DNA of 64,000 nt from Aliirhizobium wenxiniae (lineage in GTDB: Bacteria > Pseudomonadota > Alphaproteobacteria > Rhizobiales > Rhizobiaceae): the NCBI RefSeq assembly GCF_019511445.1, contig NZ_JAEUAN010000004.1, positions 186,001 through 250,000 of the forward strand. The letters are read 5' to 3'. The notes under the pieces were generated by a model. The model had not been told where the DNA came from. It searched no databases and saw only the letters and a program-made list of their open reading frames with translations. Both the position numbers and the translations under genes were made by a program. Of the stretch, positions 49,516 through 58,213 are shown one piece after another. Each line of letters starts with the position of its first letter. The stretch's first letter is position 1.

Positions 49516-49986
49516 ATGTCCGATGCCATTGAAAGCCGCCTGAAGGAACTTGGAATCACCCTCCCCGTGGCAGCGGCACCTGCCGCCAACTACGTGTCCT
49601 ACGTCATCAGCGGCAACATGCTTTACATCTCCGGACAGTTGCCGACCGAAAATGGCAAGCTTGAGATCAAGGGCTTGGTCGGCAGCGACGTCGATGTGAC
49701 AACAGCGAGCCGCGCAGCCGAACTTTGTGCCATCAACATCCTGTCGCAGGCGAAGGCCGCACTCGGCGGCGACCTCGGTAAGATCAAGCGCGTCATCAAG
49801 CTGTCGAGCTTCGTCGCCTCCGCTCCCGGCTTCACCGATCAGCATATCGTCACCAACGGCGCGTCGAACCTGATTGCCAACGTTCTTGGCGAAGCCGGCA
49901 AACACGCCCGTGCCGCCGTCGGCATGGCCGCGCTGCCGCTCAATGCTGCCGTTGAAATTGAAGCCGTCATCGAGATCGAAGCATGA
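49516..49986 (+). CDS. RidA/YjgF family protein
   Basis: This 156-residue protein belongs to the RidA family that hydrolyses reactive enamine/imine intermediates. Start: MSDAIESRLKELGITLP at 49516 (upstream frame is not used). Blocks: YVISGNMLYISGQLPTENGKLEIKGLVG, ELCAINILSQAKAALGG, FVASAPGFTDQHIVTNGASNL and ARAAVGMAALPLNAAVEIEAVIEIEA. The subgroup arginine (ARAAVG) is present. Its stop overlaps the glycerophosphodiesterase start. Confidence 0.92.
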   Translation: MSDAIESRLKELGITLPVAAAPAANYVSYVISGNMLYISGQLPTENGKLEIKGLVGSDVDVTTASRAAELCAINILSQAKAALGGDLGKIKRVIKLSSFVASAPGFTDQHIVTNGASNLIANVLGEAGKHARAAVGMAALPLNAAVEIEAVIEIEA

Positions 49987-50711
49987 CCTCCGCATCCTGG
50001 ATCAAGGACTTAGCCGTAGCTCATCGCGGCTATCACGACATGAACAAGACTGTGTGGGAAAACACGCTCTCCGCCTTTTCCCGAGCCGTGGACGCGGGTT
50101 TTGCAATTGAATGCGACCTCCAGCTCTCCGCCGACAGCATTCCCATGGTTTTTCACGACGACAAACTTGAACGCGTTTGCGGTATCCAGGGCGACGTGCG
50201 GGAGCGAACAGCTTCCGAGCTTGGCCTTCTCGCGGTCGGCGGTACGGCCGACAAGATTCCGACCCTGAAGCAGATGCTCGATCTCGTTGCCGGTCGCGTG
50301 CCTCTCGTCATCGAGATCAAGGGACGCACAGCGGAAGAGGACAACGGCTTTGTCGAGGACGTGCTGGACGTACTGGAAGGCTATCAGGGCAAGGTCGCCC
50401 TGATGAGCTTCGACCATCATATCCTGCGTGATCTCAAGAAGGCCGGGGCGCCCTACCCGCTCGGCCTCACCGCCATGGGCGACAAGCCCGAGGAATTCTT
50501 CCAGCATGACGAAGCCATGCAGCTTGGCCTGGACTTCATTTCCTACCACTGGCCACATCTCCCGAACTCCTTCATCACCGCTCAGAGACGTGCCGGAACT
50601 CCGGTGATTACATGGACGGTCAGGGATGAAAACGCGCTCACGCATAGCTATCTTCATGGCGATCAGATAACCTTCGAGGGGTTCGAGCCGCGTGAGGTTA
50701 CCGCACGCTAG
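49983..50711 (+). CDS. Glycerophosphodiester phosphodiesterase family protein
   Basis: This 242-residue cytoplasmic GDPD-fold enzyme hydrolyses glycerophosphodiesters. Motifs: LAVAHRGYHD (first His-Arg), NTLSAFSRAVDAGFAIECDLQLSADSIPMVFHDDKLERVCG (metal-binding Glu/Asp and second His), PLVIEIKG and ITWTVRDENA. No signal peptide. It is coupled to ridA by an ATGA overlap. Confidence 0.92.
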   Translation: MTSASWIKDLAVAHRGYHDMNKTVWENTLSAFSRAVDAGFAIECDLQLSADSIPMVFHDDKLERVCGIQGDVRERTASELGLLAVGGTADKIPTLKQMLDLVAGRVPLVIEIKGRTAEEDNGFVEDVLDVLEGYQGKVALMSFDHHILRDLKKAGAPYPLGLTAMGDKPEEFFQHDEAMQLGLDFISYHWPHLPNSFITAQRRAGTPVITWTVRDENALTHSYLHGDQITFEGFEPREVTAR

Positions 50712-50772
50712 CGAAACCCATTTACGGTCGACATGATCTTCGATGGCAAATGTGCGTAAGCGTTGAAGTTAT

Positions 50773-50795
50773 ACGTCCCGCCTCCTGCGGGGCGT
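50773..50795 (+). terminator. Hairpin after the glycerophosphodiesterase gene
   Basis: ACGTCCCGC-CTCCT-GCGGGGCGT gives a 9-bp stem with one G-U pair. There is little T after it (CTTGGG), so it is a weak terminator at best. Confidence 0.4.
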
Positions 50796-50820
50796 CTTGG
50801 GAAGCCATGAATATTCAGGA

Positions 50821-52017
50821 ATGACCGCAAGCCTCACGATCCGCATCGAACAATCCTTTGCCGCGATCAGCCCTGAAAGCTGGTCGCGGCTTTCGGGTGC
50901 CTCACGGGAAAGCTCCTCCGCAGAGGTTCCCTACAACCCGTTTCTGTCGCATGCCTTCCTTTCGTCGCTGGAACAATCCGGCTCAGCCACGGCCAAGACC
51001 GGGTGGCATGGGCATCACCTTCTACTCGAGACAGAAGAAGGCACGCTGATCGGCGCAATCCCCGCCTATCTGAAAAGCCATAGCCAGGGTGAATATGTCT
51101 TCGACCACGGCTGGGCCGACGCCTTCGAGCGGGCCGGTGGGCGCTACTATCCGAAACTGCAATGCGCCATCCCCTTCACACCAGCCACTGGCCCTCGCCT
51201 GCTGGTCGCTTCCAACTATGATCGCGAGACGATGCAGGCGTCGCTTGCGGCTGGTCTCCAGGAGGTGACACGGCAACTCGGAATATCGTCGGCACATGTC
51301 ACCTTCGTGCCGGAAAACGAGATCGAGGCATTCGAAGAGGCCGACTACCTCCACCGGACCGACCAGCAATTTCATTTCATCAACGAAGGCTATGCCGATC
51401 ACGACGCATTCCTCGAAACACTGGCGTCACGCAAACGCAAGGCGCTGAAAAAGGAGCGTCGTGCTGCGCTGGAGAACGGAATCTCGATCGACTGGCTGAC
51501 CGGCGCCGACCTGACCGAGGATATCTGGGACCAGTTCTTCGCCTTCTACATGGACACCGGTGGCCGTAAATGGGGCAGGCCCTATCTCACCCGCAGCTTC
51601 TATTCGCTGATCGGCAGCCACATGGCCGATGACATCCTGCTGGTCATGGCAAAGCGCGATGGTCGTTATATCGCCGGCGCGATCAACTTCATCGGTGGCG
51701 ATACGCTTTACGGCCGCCACTGGGGCTGTATCGAGGATCATCCCTTCCTGCATTTCGAAGTCTGCTACCATCAGGCCATCGACTTCGCGCTTGCCAAGGG
51801 GCTGAAGCGCGTCGAAGCCGGCGCGCAGGGCGAACACAAGCTCGCTCGCGGCTATCTTCCCGTCACCACCCATTCCATGCATTACATCGCCCATCCGAGC
51901 CTGCGCCGCGCCATTGCCGACTATCTGGAGCGCGAGCGGCAGGAGGTGAACGGCATGAACGAATACCTGTCCGAGCATAGCCCGTTCCGCAAGGGCGAGC
52001 GGCAGCAGGACGATTGA
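50821..52017 (+). CDS. FemAB-like acyltransferase (GNAT / DUF482 family)
   Basis: This 398-residue protein has the GNAT-type peptidogalycan-biosynthesis fold. Characteristic blocks: NPFLSHAFLSSLEQSGSA, YVFDHGWADAFERAGGRYYPKLQCAIPFTPATGPRLL, SSAHVTFVPENE and HWGCIEDHPFLHFEVCYHQAIDFALAKGLKRVEAGAQGEHKLARGYLP. The ATG at 50821 follows directly on AGGA; a TTG at 50797 is possible. The substrate is unknown. It precedes the HIT gene in the same direction. Confidence 0.88.
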   Translation: MTASLTIRIEQSFAAISPESWSRLSGASRESSSAEVPYNPFLSHAFLSSLEQSGSATAKTGWHGHHLLLETEEGTLIGAIPAYLKSHSQGEYVFDHGWADAFERAGGRYYPKLQCAIPFTPATGPRLLVASNYDRETMQASLAAGLQEVTRQLGISSAHVTFVPENEIEAFEEADYLHRTDQQFHFINEGYADHDAFLETLASRKRKALKKERRAALENGISIDWLTGADLTEDIWDQFFAFYMDTGGRKWGRPYLTRSFYSLIGSHMADDILLVMAKRDGRYIAGAINFIGGDTLYGRHWGCIEDHPFLHFEVCYHQAIDFALAKGLKRVEAGAQGEHKLARGYLPVTTHSMHYIAHPSLRRAIADYLERERQEVNGMNEYLSEHSPFRKGERQQDD

Positions 52018-52041
52018 TTTTAAAGTTAGGAGAGGACTTCC

Positions 52042-52464
52042 ATGAGCTACGACGACAGCAACATCTTCGCAAAAATCCTGCGCGGCGAAATCCCCTGCCA
52101 CCGCGTGTATGAGGATGCCGACACACTGGCCTTCATGGATGTCATGCCGCAATCGCCGGGTCACCTGCTGGTGATACCGAAGACGCCGTCGCGAAACATT
52201 CTCGACGCCGATCCGGCCACCCTGTCCAAGGTGATCCCGATCGTGCAGAAGCTTGCCAATGCGGCCAAGGAAGCCTTTGACGCCGATGGCATCACAGTCA
52301 CGCAGTTCAACGAACCGGCCGCCGGCCAGACCGTCTATCATCTGCATTTCCACATCATCCCGCGCTACGAAGGCGCCAGCCTGAAGCCGCATACCGGCCA
52401 GATGGAAGACCATGGCGTGCTCGCCGCCAACGCCAAGAAGGTTGTCGACGCACTCGGTGCCTGA
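52042..52464 (+). CDS. HIT family nucleotide hydrolase
   Basis: This 140-residue histidine-triad protein hydrolyses nucleotide phosphoramidates. Start MSYDDSNIFAKILRGEIPCHRVYED. The triad is QTVYHLHFHIIPRY (HxHxH). The stop codon TGA is immediately followed by the complementary stop of azlD (TGATCA). Confidence 0.95.
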   Translation: MSYDDSNIFAKILRGEIPCHRVYEDADTLAFMDVMPQSPGHLLVIPKTPSRNILDADPATLSKVIPIVQKLANAAKEAFDADGITVTQFNEPAAGQTVYHLHFHIIPRYEGASLKPHTGQMEDHGVLAANAKKVVDALGA

Positions 52465-52806
52465 TCAGGTTTCGAGCAGAAACAGACCGGCGACGAGAAT
52501 GGCGATCGGCACGATGACGCCGACCGCCACCTTCTTGCCTGTCGCCAGAAAAACGCAAAAGCCGATACCCGCGGCAGAAAGCCGAAGCCAGAGCGGCGAA
52601 TCGGCCAATACTCCCGTCGGAAAGACGATCAGCTTGGCGGTGACGGCCATGACGAGCGCAGTCGCAACCGCCCTCACCCAGTTGAGCGCCTCGGATTCCT
52701 CATTCAGCCTGTTGCCGGCCAGTACGCCGAGCCAGCGCCAGAAATCCGTTGCGATGAAGCCTGCAACGATGATCAGGATATAGGTCCAGTACTCCTCCAG
52801 CATCAC
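52465..52806 (-). CDS. azlD: AzlD-type small transporter subunit
   Basis: This 113-residue hydrophobic protein is the small partner of AzlC, exporting branched-chain or related amino acids. Helices: TYILIIVAGFIATDFWRWLGVLAG, WVRAVATALVMAVTAKLIVFP and SAAGIGFCVFLATGKKVAVGVIVPIAILVAGLF. It overlaps azlC by four bases, so they are coupled. Confidence 0.88.
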   Translation of the reverse strand: MMLEEYWTYILIIVAGFIATDFWRWLGVLAGNRLNEESEALNWVRAVATALVMAVTAKLIVFPTGVLADSPLWLRLSAAGIGFCVFLATGKKVAVGVIVPIAILVAGLFLLET

Positions 52807-53558
52807 GCGGCCTCCTCAACGGCACGCCGACGCTGTCGCCGGTATCGATCGATCAGATAGGCAACCGTTCCTCCGCCGAGGCCGGCAATCAGCACATCGA
52901 ATTGCGGGACAACAAGCGCCAAGAGCGGTCCTGCGACAATGCCGATGATAAAGGCGAGCTTCACCACGAACTGCCTGGAACTCGCCCAGATCGACGAGAT
53001 GAAATAGACCGGCGTCAGCATGAAGAGCGCACCCGCGACGACCGGCGGGAATTGCGAAACGATGCCGTAGCTGATGCCGACGATCGCCGCATTGGTGCAG
53101 GTGAGCGTCAGGCCGAAACCGGCGAAAAAGGCGACCCGGTTCTGGCGGGGCACGTCACGCAAATGCGTCGAGGCAAACACCCAGGACGTGATCGCAATGA
53201 AATGCGACAGGAATAGAAGCAGCCATACCGGCGTCTTCTGCGTCCGCATCTCCGGAACGATCGAAGCCACCATCGGCATCATCCGGATGGCGGACAGGGT
53301 GACGGCAAGAAACGACGCAACTATATTCGCCCCACCGAGCATCGAGCCGACAAGGATCATCTGCGACGGCAGGGCCCAGACACCGAGCGTCATGACCACG
53401 GCTTCAGAGCGCGTCAGCCCCGCCTGCAGTGCGAATGCGGCAAACCCGACATAGGACGTCATCAGAATGATCGCGGGAAGCGAGATGACGCCGCGCATGC
53501 CCGTCAGGAACCATCTCAAGTTGCCGGGCTCATCGCGCTGCTCTGCAGACATAGGCAT
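52803..53558 (-). CDS. azlC: AzlC-family permease
   Basis: This 251-residue integral membrane protein is the large AzlCD subunit. The family block SYVGFAAFALQAGLTRSEAVVMTLGVWALPSQMILVG is near the start, followed by SAIRMMPMVASIVPEMR and several further helices. The C-terminus is basic. A second ATG lies two codons in (53552). Substrate not predictable; no regulator gene is adjacent. Confidence 0.9.
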   Translation of the reverse strand: MPMSAEQRDEPGNLRWFLTGMRGVISLPAIILMTSYVGFAAFALQAGLTRSEAVVMTLGVWALPSQMILVGSMLGGANIVASFLAVTLSAIRMMPMVASIVPEMRTQKTPVWLLLFLSHFIAITSWVFASTHLRDVPRQNRVAFFAGFGLTLTCTNAAIVGISYGIVSQFPPVVAGALFMLTPVYFISSIWASSRQFVVKLAFIIGIVAGPLLALVVPQFDVLIAGLGGGTVAYLIDRYRRQRRRAVEEAA

Positions 53559-53593
53559 TCCATTTGCTGTTGATCAAACATGCCTACAAACAC

Positions 53594-53623
53594 AAAGATG
53601 CCGGGACAAGCCCGGCATCTTTT
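53594..53623 (-). terminator. Terminator of clpA sharing the intergenic-repeat core
   Basis: AAAGATGCCGGG-ACAAG-CCCGGCATCTTT is a perfect 12-bp stem. On the minus strand it is followed by GTGTTTG and on the plus strand by TATTC. The centre CGGGACAAGCCCG is identical to that of the element at 3477-3497. Confidence 0.8.
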
Positions 53624-53644
53624 ATTCAATCGATATGAGAGCGA

Positions 53645-56182
53645 TTACTTCGCTTTCGGCACCCGCGGAACGGTGCTGCCCTTGCGCGGCTTCGGCGCGT
53701 CTTCGGCGATCACGTCACCGTCGTCGTCCGCCTTGGCCTTGGCTGCTGCGCCCTTGCCGCCATCCTTGCCCTTGGGGGACGACTTCTTGGCCGCCTTCGG
53801 CTTTGCAACCTTGGCCTTTGCCTCTTCGGCAGCCTCTTCCACTTCTGCTTCAGGCTTCGGCTTCACCGGCACGGCTTCCGGAATGGAATCGAGCACCAGT
53901 TTATCCTTGCCATTCTCGTCCTTGCCGACAGTGACGCGAACCACACCACCCTTGCGCAAAGCCCCGAACAGGATCTCGTTGGCAAGCGGCTTCTTGATGT
54001 ATTCCTGGATCACACGGGAAAGCGGGCGGGCGCCCATCTTCTCGTCGTAACCCTTGTCGGCCAGCCAGGCGATCGCGTCCTCGTGCAGGTCGAACGTGAC
54101 ATTGCGTTCGGACAGCTGGGTTTCCAACTGCATGACGAACTTCTGCACGACCTGATGGATGACGGCCGTCGGCAGCGGCGCGAACGGGATCGTCGCGTCG
54201 AGACGGTTGCGGAATTCCGGCGTGAACAGGCGGTTCAATGCCTCTTCGTCTTCGCCGGTGCGCTTGGAGGAGCCGAAGCCGAAGGCGGCCTTGGCCATTT
54301 CCGAAGCGCCCGCATTGGTCGTCATGATCAGGATGACGTTGCGGAAGTCGATCTTCTTGCCGTTGTGGTCGGTCAGCGAACCGTGGTCCATGACCTGCAG
54401 CAGGATATTGTAGATATCCGGATGCGCCTTCTCGATTTCGTCGAGAAGCAGCACGCTGTGCGGATGCTGATCGACCTGATCGGTCAGAAGACCGCCCTGA
54501 TCGAACCCGACATAGCCGGGAGGTGCGCCGAGCAGTCTGGAGACCGTGTGGCGTTCCATATATTCCGACATGTCGAACCGCAGCAGTTCCACGCCGAGCG
54601 AGGCTGCAAGCTGCTTGGCAACTTCCGTCTTGCCGACGCCTGTCGGGCCGGAGAAGACGTAGGAGCCGATCGGCTTGTTCGGCTCGCGCAGGCCTGCACG
54701 CGCCAGCTTGATCGCCGTCGAAAGCGCTTCGATCGCGGCATCCTGACCGTAGACGACGGACCGCAATTCCTTTTCCAGATTGGCGAGAACAGCCTCGTCA
54801 TCCTTGGAAACGGTTTTCGGCGGTATCCGCGCCATCGTCGCGATGGTTGCCTCGATTTCCTTCTCGGTGATCAGCTTGCGGCGCTTGGAGGCCGGCAGCA
54901 GCATCTGCGCCGCACCGGTCTCGTCGATCACGTCGATCGCCTTGTCCGGCAGCTTGCGGTCGGAGATGTAGCGGGCCGACAGTTCGACGGCCGACTTGAT
55001 CGCCTCGTTGGTATAGCGAAGCTTGTGGTAGTCCTCGAAATAGGGCTTCAGGCCCTTCATGATCTCGATCGCGTCGACAATCGACGGCTCGTTGACGTCG
55101 ATCTTCTGGAAGCGACGGACCAGCGCCCGATCCTTTTCGAAGAACTGGCGATATTCCTTGTAGGTGGTCGAACCGATGCAGCGGATCTGCCCGGAGGACA
55201 GAGCCGGCTTCAACAGGTTGGACGCATCCATCGCCCCGCCCGACGTTGCACCCGCACCGATAACGGTGTGGATCTCGTCGATAAACAGAACCGCACCCGG
55301 AAAATCTTCCAGTTCCTTGACGACCTGCTTCAGGCGCTCCTCGAAGTCGCCGCGATAACGGGTGCCGGCAAGCAGCGTACCCATATCGAGCGAGAAGATC
55401 GTCGCATCGGCGAGCGCTTCCGGCACCTTGCCTTCGACGATCCGCTTGGCGAGACCTTCGGCGATCGCAGTCTTGCCCACGCCCGGATCACCCACATAGA
55501 GCGGGTTGTTCTTGGAGCGACGGCACAGGACCTGGATGGTACGGTTGACCTCGGAATGACGCCCGATCAGCGGATCGATGCGACCGTCCTTGGCCTTGTC
55601 GTTCAGATTGACGCAATAGGCCTTGAGCGCATCCTGAGGTTTCTTGGCTGCACCCTCGTCCTGATCTCCGCCGCCACGCGATGGCTTGGCCTCGGAATCC
55701 GGCTCTTCGGAACCGCGCGGCGTACGGGACTGGGAGGAGCCCGGGCGCTTGCCTATACCGTGGGAGATATAGTTGACCGCGTCGTAACGGGTCATTTCCT
55801 GCTCCTGCAGGAAGAATGCGGCATGACTTTCGCGCTCGGCGAAGATCGCCACGAGCACATTGGCACCAGTTACTTCTTCACGACCGGAAGACTGGACATG
55901 GATGACGGCCCGCTGGATGACACGCTGAAAGCCGGAGGTAGGCTTCGAGTCTTCGTCATAGCCGGTCACGAGGTTGGCAAGTTCGTTATCGACATAGTCG
56001 GCAACGGTCTTGCGCAGGTTTTCAAGGTTGACGTTACAAGCGCCCATGACCGCCGCCGCATCCGCGTCATCAATCAACGCGAGAAGCAGATGTTCGAGCG
56101 TGGCATATTCGTGATGCCGCTCGTTGGCGAAGGTCAGTGCCTGATGCAGCGCCTTTTCAAGACTAGGCGAAAATGTGGGCAC
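53645..56182 (-). CDS. clpA: ATP-dependent Clp protease ATP-binding subunit ClpA
   Basis: This 845-residue unfoldase feeds ClpP and uses ClpS as adaptor. The GTG at 56182 follows TGAGGAACCCGAC and gives MPTFSPSLEKALHQALTFANERHHEY, the normal ClpA start; a longer frame is not needed. Two Clp-N repeats come first, then AAA1 (GDPGVGKTAIAEGLA) and AAA2 (GPTGVGKTEVAKQLA, with DEIEKAHPDIYNILLQ). The last 80 or so residues are an unusual Lys/Ala/Glu-rich low-complexity tail (KPKPEAEVEEAAEEAKAKVA onward). It is 10 bases downstream of clpS. Confidence 0.96.
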   Translation of the reverse strand: MPTFSPSLEKALHQALTFANERHHEYATLEHLLLALIDDADAAAVMGACNVNLENLRKTVADYVDNELANLVTGYDEDSKPTSGFQRVIQRAVIHVQSSGREEVTGANVLVAIFAERESHAAFFLQEQEMTRYDAVNYISHGIGKRPGSSQSRTPRGSEEPDSEAKPSRGGGDQDEGAAKKPQDALKAYCVNLNDKAKDGRIDPLIGRHSEVNRTIQVLCRRSKNNPLYVGDPGVGKTAIAEGLAKRIVEGKVPEALADATIFSLDMGTLLAGTRYRGDFEERLKQVVKELEDFPGAVLFIDEIHTVIGAGATSGGAMDASNLLKPALSSGQIRCIGSTTYKEYRQFFEKDRALVRRFQKIDVNEPSIVDAIEIMKGLKPYFEDYHKLRYTNEAIKSAVELSARYISDRKLPDKAIDVIDETGAAQMLLPASKRRKLITEKEIEATIATMARIPPKTVSKDDEAVLANLEKELRSVVYGQDAAIEALSTAIKLARAGLREPNKPIGSYVFSGPTGVGKTEVAKQLAASLGVELLRFDMSEYMERHTVSRLLGAPPGYVGFDQGGLLTDQVDQHPHSVLLLDEIEKAHPDIYNILLQVMDHGSLTDHNGKKIDFRNVILIMTTNAGASEMAKAAFGFGSSKRTGEDEEALNRLFTPEFRNRLDATIPFAPLPTAVIHQVVQKFVMQLETQLSERNVTFDLHEDAIAWLADKGYDEKMGARPLSRVIQEYIKKPLANEILFGALRKGGVVRVTVGKDENGKDKLVLDSIPEAVPVKPKPEAEVEEAAEEAKAKVAKPKAAKKSSPKGKDGGKGAAAKAKADDDGDVIAEDAPKPRKGSTVPRVPKAK

Positions 56183-56192
56183 GTCGGGTTCC

Positions 56193-56549
56193 TCACTTCT
56201 TTTCCATGACACACTGCAGCGGATGCTGATGCTGGCGGGCGAAATCCATGACCTGGCTCACCTTCGTTTCCGCTACTTCGTAGGTATAAATGCCGCATTC
56301 ACCCACTCCATGGTTATGAACGTGGAGCATGATAAGCGTGGCAGCCTCCCTGTCCTTCTGAAAGAACCGCTCCAGTATGTGGATGACGAAGTCCATCGGG
56401 GTGTAGTCGTCATTCAAAAGGAGTACGCGATACAGGTTCGGACGTTTCGTCTTGGGCTTCGTACGCGTGATGACCGAGGTTCCGCGGTTGGCGTTATCCC
56501 CGTCACCATCTTTTTCTTTTTCCATCGAGATCGGCAGTGCGATCATCAT
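56193..56549 (-). CDS. clpS: ClpS adaptor for N-degron substrates
   Basis: This 118-residue adaptor delivers N-end-rule substrates to ClpA. The signature [23 protein letters not shown] holds the binding-pocket residues (NDD-T-M), followed by [20 protein letters not shown] and [12 protein letters not shown]. The N-terminal 35 residues are polar and poorly conserved. Operon clpS-clpA. Confidence 0.97.
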   Translation of the reverse strand: MMIALPISMEKEKDGDGDNANRGTSVITRTKPKTKRPNLYRVLLLNDDYTPMDFVIHILERFFQKDREAATLIMLHVHNHGVGECGIYTYEVAETKVSQVMDFARQHQHPLQCVMEKK

Positions 56550-56938
56550 TCATCATCCCCAGGTGCCGACGACCATTTTGAACATTGTGGCCTGCCGGAC
56601 TCCAGTCTTACTAACTTAGTCCATTGGACACGGATTTTAAGCCCCCTTTGCGGCGGCGCAATCACTATTCCGCCAGAGACCCCTCCAACCTGCAAAAATT
56701 AACACCCATCAGCCCATCGGATGCAAACGCCAAGCAACCGCACCTGACGATTGTCAGTGACGAAGGCATGAAATCGCGGTGTGGGGTTAATCTCACAGAG
56801 ACGACCGGATAAGGCCGCTCCTTATTAATGGGATCGCGATCACCACGTTACAAGAGGCGAATGCGAGAACGGCTTTTCCAAAGGCAGAAACAAAAAGCGG
56901 GCCAAAGCGGCCCGCCGGAATGCTTGTGGCACGAATGC
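56550..56938. other. 389-bp intergenic region upstream of clpS
   Basis: I see no credible gene. An open frame at 56624-56812 is short, has no clear ribosome site or family, and is left out. The region should hold the clpS promoter on the minus strand. A terminator for the DUF3126 gene lies at its right edge (56891-56917). Confidence 0.6.
56891..56917 (-). terminator. Terminator of the DUF3126 gene
   Basis: On the minus strand GCGGGCC-GCTTT-GGCCCGC is followed by TTTTTG. The 7-bp GC stem and T-run make a clear rho-independent terminator, 24 bases after the stop at 56939. Confidence 0.9.
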
Positions 56939-57145
56939 TCAGTCGAGATCGACGTCGAGGATGGCCATCGAGAAATTGTAGGAACGCTCGTCATCTTCGT
57001 CATCGACATAGACGACACCGAGAAACTCTTCGCCCAGATAGACTTCAGCCGAATCGTCCTTGCGCGGCCGTGCCTTGACGACGATCTGCGGGTTCAGAAG
57101 GCGCTTGAAATAAGCGTCGATCTTTTTGATTTCGTCGGGCTTCAC
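56939..57145 (-). CDS. DUF3126 family protein
   Basis: This 68-residue acidic protein reads MKPDEIKKIDAYFKRLLNPQIVVKARPRKDDSAEVYLGEEFLGVVYVDDEDDERSYNFSMAILDVDLD across its length and fits DUF3126, found in alphaproteobacteria downstream of cysE. The function is unknown; a one-helix, four-strand fold is likely. It is read in the same direction as cysE after a 129-bp gap and has its own terminator. Confidence 0.88.
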   Translation of the reverse strand: MKPDEIKKIDAYFKRLLNPQIVVKARPRKDDSAEVYLGEEFLGVVYVDDEDDERSYNFSMAILDVDLD

Positions 57146-57274
57146 GACAATCTCCGTTTTCTATTCACGTTGCTGGGCTTGTTGCATGCGACCGCGGCAA
57201 AAGTAAAGCCGACAAGCCTTGGGCTTCCCGGCTTCGATATGTATTCCACCAGCGTTTATCTCACCGGCAGGAGT

Positions 57275-58099
57275 TCAGTCCTCGGACATCAGCAACTGGT
57301 CCATCACCCGCGCCGGCTCCGAACAGCCAGCCTCCCCGACCACCTTCGCCGGCACACCGGCAACCGTGGACTTCGGCGGAACCTGTTTCAGAACAACCGA
57401 GCCGGCAGCGACACGCGAGCAGGACCCGATCTCGATATTGCCGAGTATCTTCGCGCCCGCGCCGATAAGCACGCCATTGCCGATCTTCGGATGGCGATCT
57501 GCACCTTCCTTGCCCGTACCGCCCAGCGTCACACCATGCAGGATCGAGACATTGTCGCCGACGACCGCAGTCTCGCCGACGACGAGACCGGTTGCGTGAT
57601 CGAGGAAAATTCCCTTGCCGATCCTTGCTGCCGGATTGATGTCCGTCTGGAAGACACTGGAAGAACGGCTCTGCAGATAGAGCGCAAAATCACGGCGTCC
57701 ACGAGCATAAAGCCAGTTGGCGAGCCGATGCGTCTGGATCGCGTGAAAACCCTTGAAATAGAGCACCGGCTCCAGGAAGCGCAGGCATGCCGGATCGCGA
57801 TCATAAAACGCCTGGATATCGACCCGCAGGATGGAACCCCATTCCGGCCAGTCATCCAGCATTTCCATGAATGTCTGGCGCAGCAGAACCGCCTGCAGAT
57901 CAGGATGATCGAGACGCTCGCAAATCCGGTGAACGACACATTCTTCCAGCGAACGATGGTTCAGCACTGTGGAATACAGGAAGGCAGCAAGAAGCGGATC
58001 CTGCTCGATGGCAAGCCGGGCTTCCTGCTGCAACGTATCCCAGATGGGATCGACCGTCGCCACGGGCTCCTTGATGCGAATATCCACTCTTGAGGGCAT
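57275..58099 (-). CDS. cysE: Serine O-acetyltransferase
   Basis: This 274-residue enzyme makes O-acetylserine, the acceptor for sulfide in cysteine synthesis. It has the N-terminal helical domain (DPIWDTLQQEARLAIEQDPLLAAFLYSTVLNH) and a left-handed beta-helix with [58 protein letters not shown]. The catalytic His is in FLDHATG and the second in LHGVTLGGTG. The C-terminal tail, site of feedback control, is present. It links with CysI and MetC elsewhere in the window. Confidence 0.96.
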   Translation of the reverse strand: MPSRVDIRIKEPVATVDPIWDTLQQEARLAIEQDPLLAAFLYSTVLNHRSLEECVVHRICERLDHPDLQAVLLRQTFMEMLDDWPEWGSILRVDIQAFYDRDPACLRFLEPVLYFKGFHAIQTHRLANWLYARGRRDFALYLQSRSSSVFQTDINPAARIGKGIFLDHATGLVVGETAVVGDNVSILHGVTLGGTGKEGADRHPKIGNGVLIGAGAKILGNIEIGSCSRVAAGSVVLKQVPPKSTVAGVPAKVVGEAGCSEPARVMDQLLMSED

Positions 58100-58213
58100 G
58101 CCTCACTCCATAGTCACCTGCAGGCCTTGTCAGCCTATTATATAGAACAAGATTGTCTGAACGCCAATGCGAGCAAAATCGCATTCCGTTGATCGAAGAC
58201 ATCAGAGAAGTTG

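Noticed and set aside
54083..56209. 708-residue plus-strand open frame
   Set aside because: Antisense of clpA, which has both Walker motifs and Clp-N repeats.
56624..56812. 62-residue plus-strand open frame in the gap before clpS
   Set aside because: No ribosome site, no family and no neighbour support; probably chance.
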